Below the pieces are notes generated by a model, which saw only the letters and a list, made by a program, of their open reading frames with translations, was not told where the DNA came from and made no database searches. Positions 63,037-64,000 of a stretch of 64,000 nucleotides of DNA are shown piece after piece. Position 1 is the first letter of the stretch; every line of letters begins with the position of its first letter. The translations under genes and the position numbers were made by a program. Origin of the DNA: Pyrocephalus nanus (lineage: Eukaryota; Chordata; Aves; Passeriformes; Tyrannidae); assembly GCA_038380795.1 (NCBI GenBank), contig CM076266.1, positions 10,004,001 through 10,068,000 of the forward strand, given 5' to 3'.

Positions 63037-64000
63037 GTACTCTAGATAATCAAAAAGTGAGAGATGATGGTGTGCTGTGTTTGGAAATTTCATTTAAAGT
63101 ATGTATTTATTTTGACTCATCCAAGCCATTTGTACGGTGTGTCGCTGTTTTCAACAAGAGAAAGATGCTTGCCTTCTTGTCCTGGCCAACTTCCTGTTTG
63201 GGTAATTACATTTGAGTACCTACATTTCTGTAAAGTTTCATCTGAATTTTGTTACTATTGTTTATTTAAATAGTAAAGCATATGTACTTGGCAATTTACA
63301 AAATAACAGCACAGGATAAAAAAAAGTCACAAAAATTCCTTCTCCAAATTTGTAAGTATTGGTGCATGAATAAGTGTAGTGTGGCATGATACAGTACAGA
63401 AAAAATATGAAGTGGCAGGTTCAGTAATAGCATTCATAGAAGAGGTAGGTTTTCAGAGTTTATGAAATAGAAGATGCAGTCCATGAAATGCAAATGTAAA
63501 AGAAGACAGGAAAGAGGTGATGGAGACAAAGGACAGAGGTGAGAAAATTAGCTAGATCTAGGAGGGATAAGTAAAAAAATCCTAATATGAGGTGTAGTTC
63601 AAGAATGCTTTGTATAAGACCGTCCTGCAAAAGCTAGAACACCTTGGGTAAAGTTGTTGAGTAGTGTGCACTGTTAAACATATAATATTTTGCGCAGCAG
63701 GAATGGATATAATTCACTGTTAGGAGAAATAATGCTTGTTTGTATTGTAGTTAAACTATTTATTTTTTACAAAGTTATCAAGCATGGATTTTACAAGTGT
63801 GTGACCAAGGGAATGGGAGCCAATTAATGTGGTGATGTCAATAGGACTTAGGCAATCACAGATCTGCACATGGCAATCAGCTGCTGGCACAGAAATGTTT
63901 CTCTTATACATACAAAGGCACATTTTATCATTTACCACTCAGTCTCCCAGAATTCTTCTTAAATTACGGTAGGAAGAACTTGCTGTTTGTTACTGTAGAG

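Larger units (their letters stand above)
52151..64000. other. Putative early intron or intergenic region downstream of CpG island 2
   Basis: About 11.8 kb of AT-rich DNA. It has no long conserved reading frame but carries two possible exons (53755-53825 and 62883-63036, listed separately) and several simple repeats. ORFs of 132 codons (61459-61857, minus) and 138 codons (55092-55508, minus) have no motif I recognise. The stretch 60780-61260 looks unusually information-rich and could be a conserved non-coding element. Confidence 0.5.

Overview
The window reads as nuclear DNA from a bird. It is mostly AT-rich, non-coding and free of long conserved reading frames. The recognisable interspersed repeats are CR1 LINE fragments, several ending in the ATTCTATGA-type 3' tail that marks avian and other sauropsid CR1, plus one degraded LTR that matches my recollection of an avian ERVL-like LTR. 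There are no bacterial-type operons, no CRISPR array and no rRNA, and I could not support any tRNA. Nearly all short ORFs in the window are chance ORFs.

Layout. Positions 1-47.6 kb look like a gene-poor intergenic region or large intron. It holds a CR1 reverse-transcriptase relic on the minus strand (3.10-3.83 kb), a cluster of four CR1 pieces (18.9-22.1 kb, orientations +, -, +, +), another eroded CR1 (26.3-26.6 kb), a nearly perfect 34-bp foldback palindrome (37.10-37.17 kb), and just after it the LTR (about 37.2-37.9 kb) with an internal GGGA/GAGT microsatellite. Simple repeats are scattered through the whole stretch.

From 47.6 kb the composition changes sharply. A first CpG island (about 47.63-48.13 kb) is followed by about 2.5 kb of AT-rich DNA, then a second, stronger island (about 50.7-52.15 kb) with G-quadruplex-type G runs, a CCG run and a GT/GC alternating tract. 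This is the only part of the window that looks like a gene start. A plausible splice donor lies at 50613/50614 on the plus strand. Downstream, in DNA that would be an early intron, two stretches look like possible exons (53755-53825 and 62883-63036). I could not identify the gene. A gene desert followed by clustered CpG islands resembles the 5' end of a developmental regulator locus, but that is inference.

The best leads for an undescribed element are the foldback palindrome beside the LTR, the unidentified coding-like stretch at 62.88-63.04 kb, and the possible exon at 53.76 kb. I see no evidence for a novel multi-gene system.
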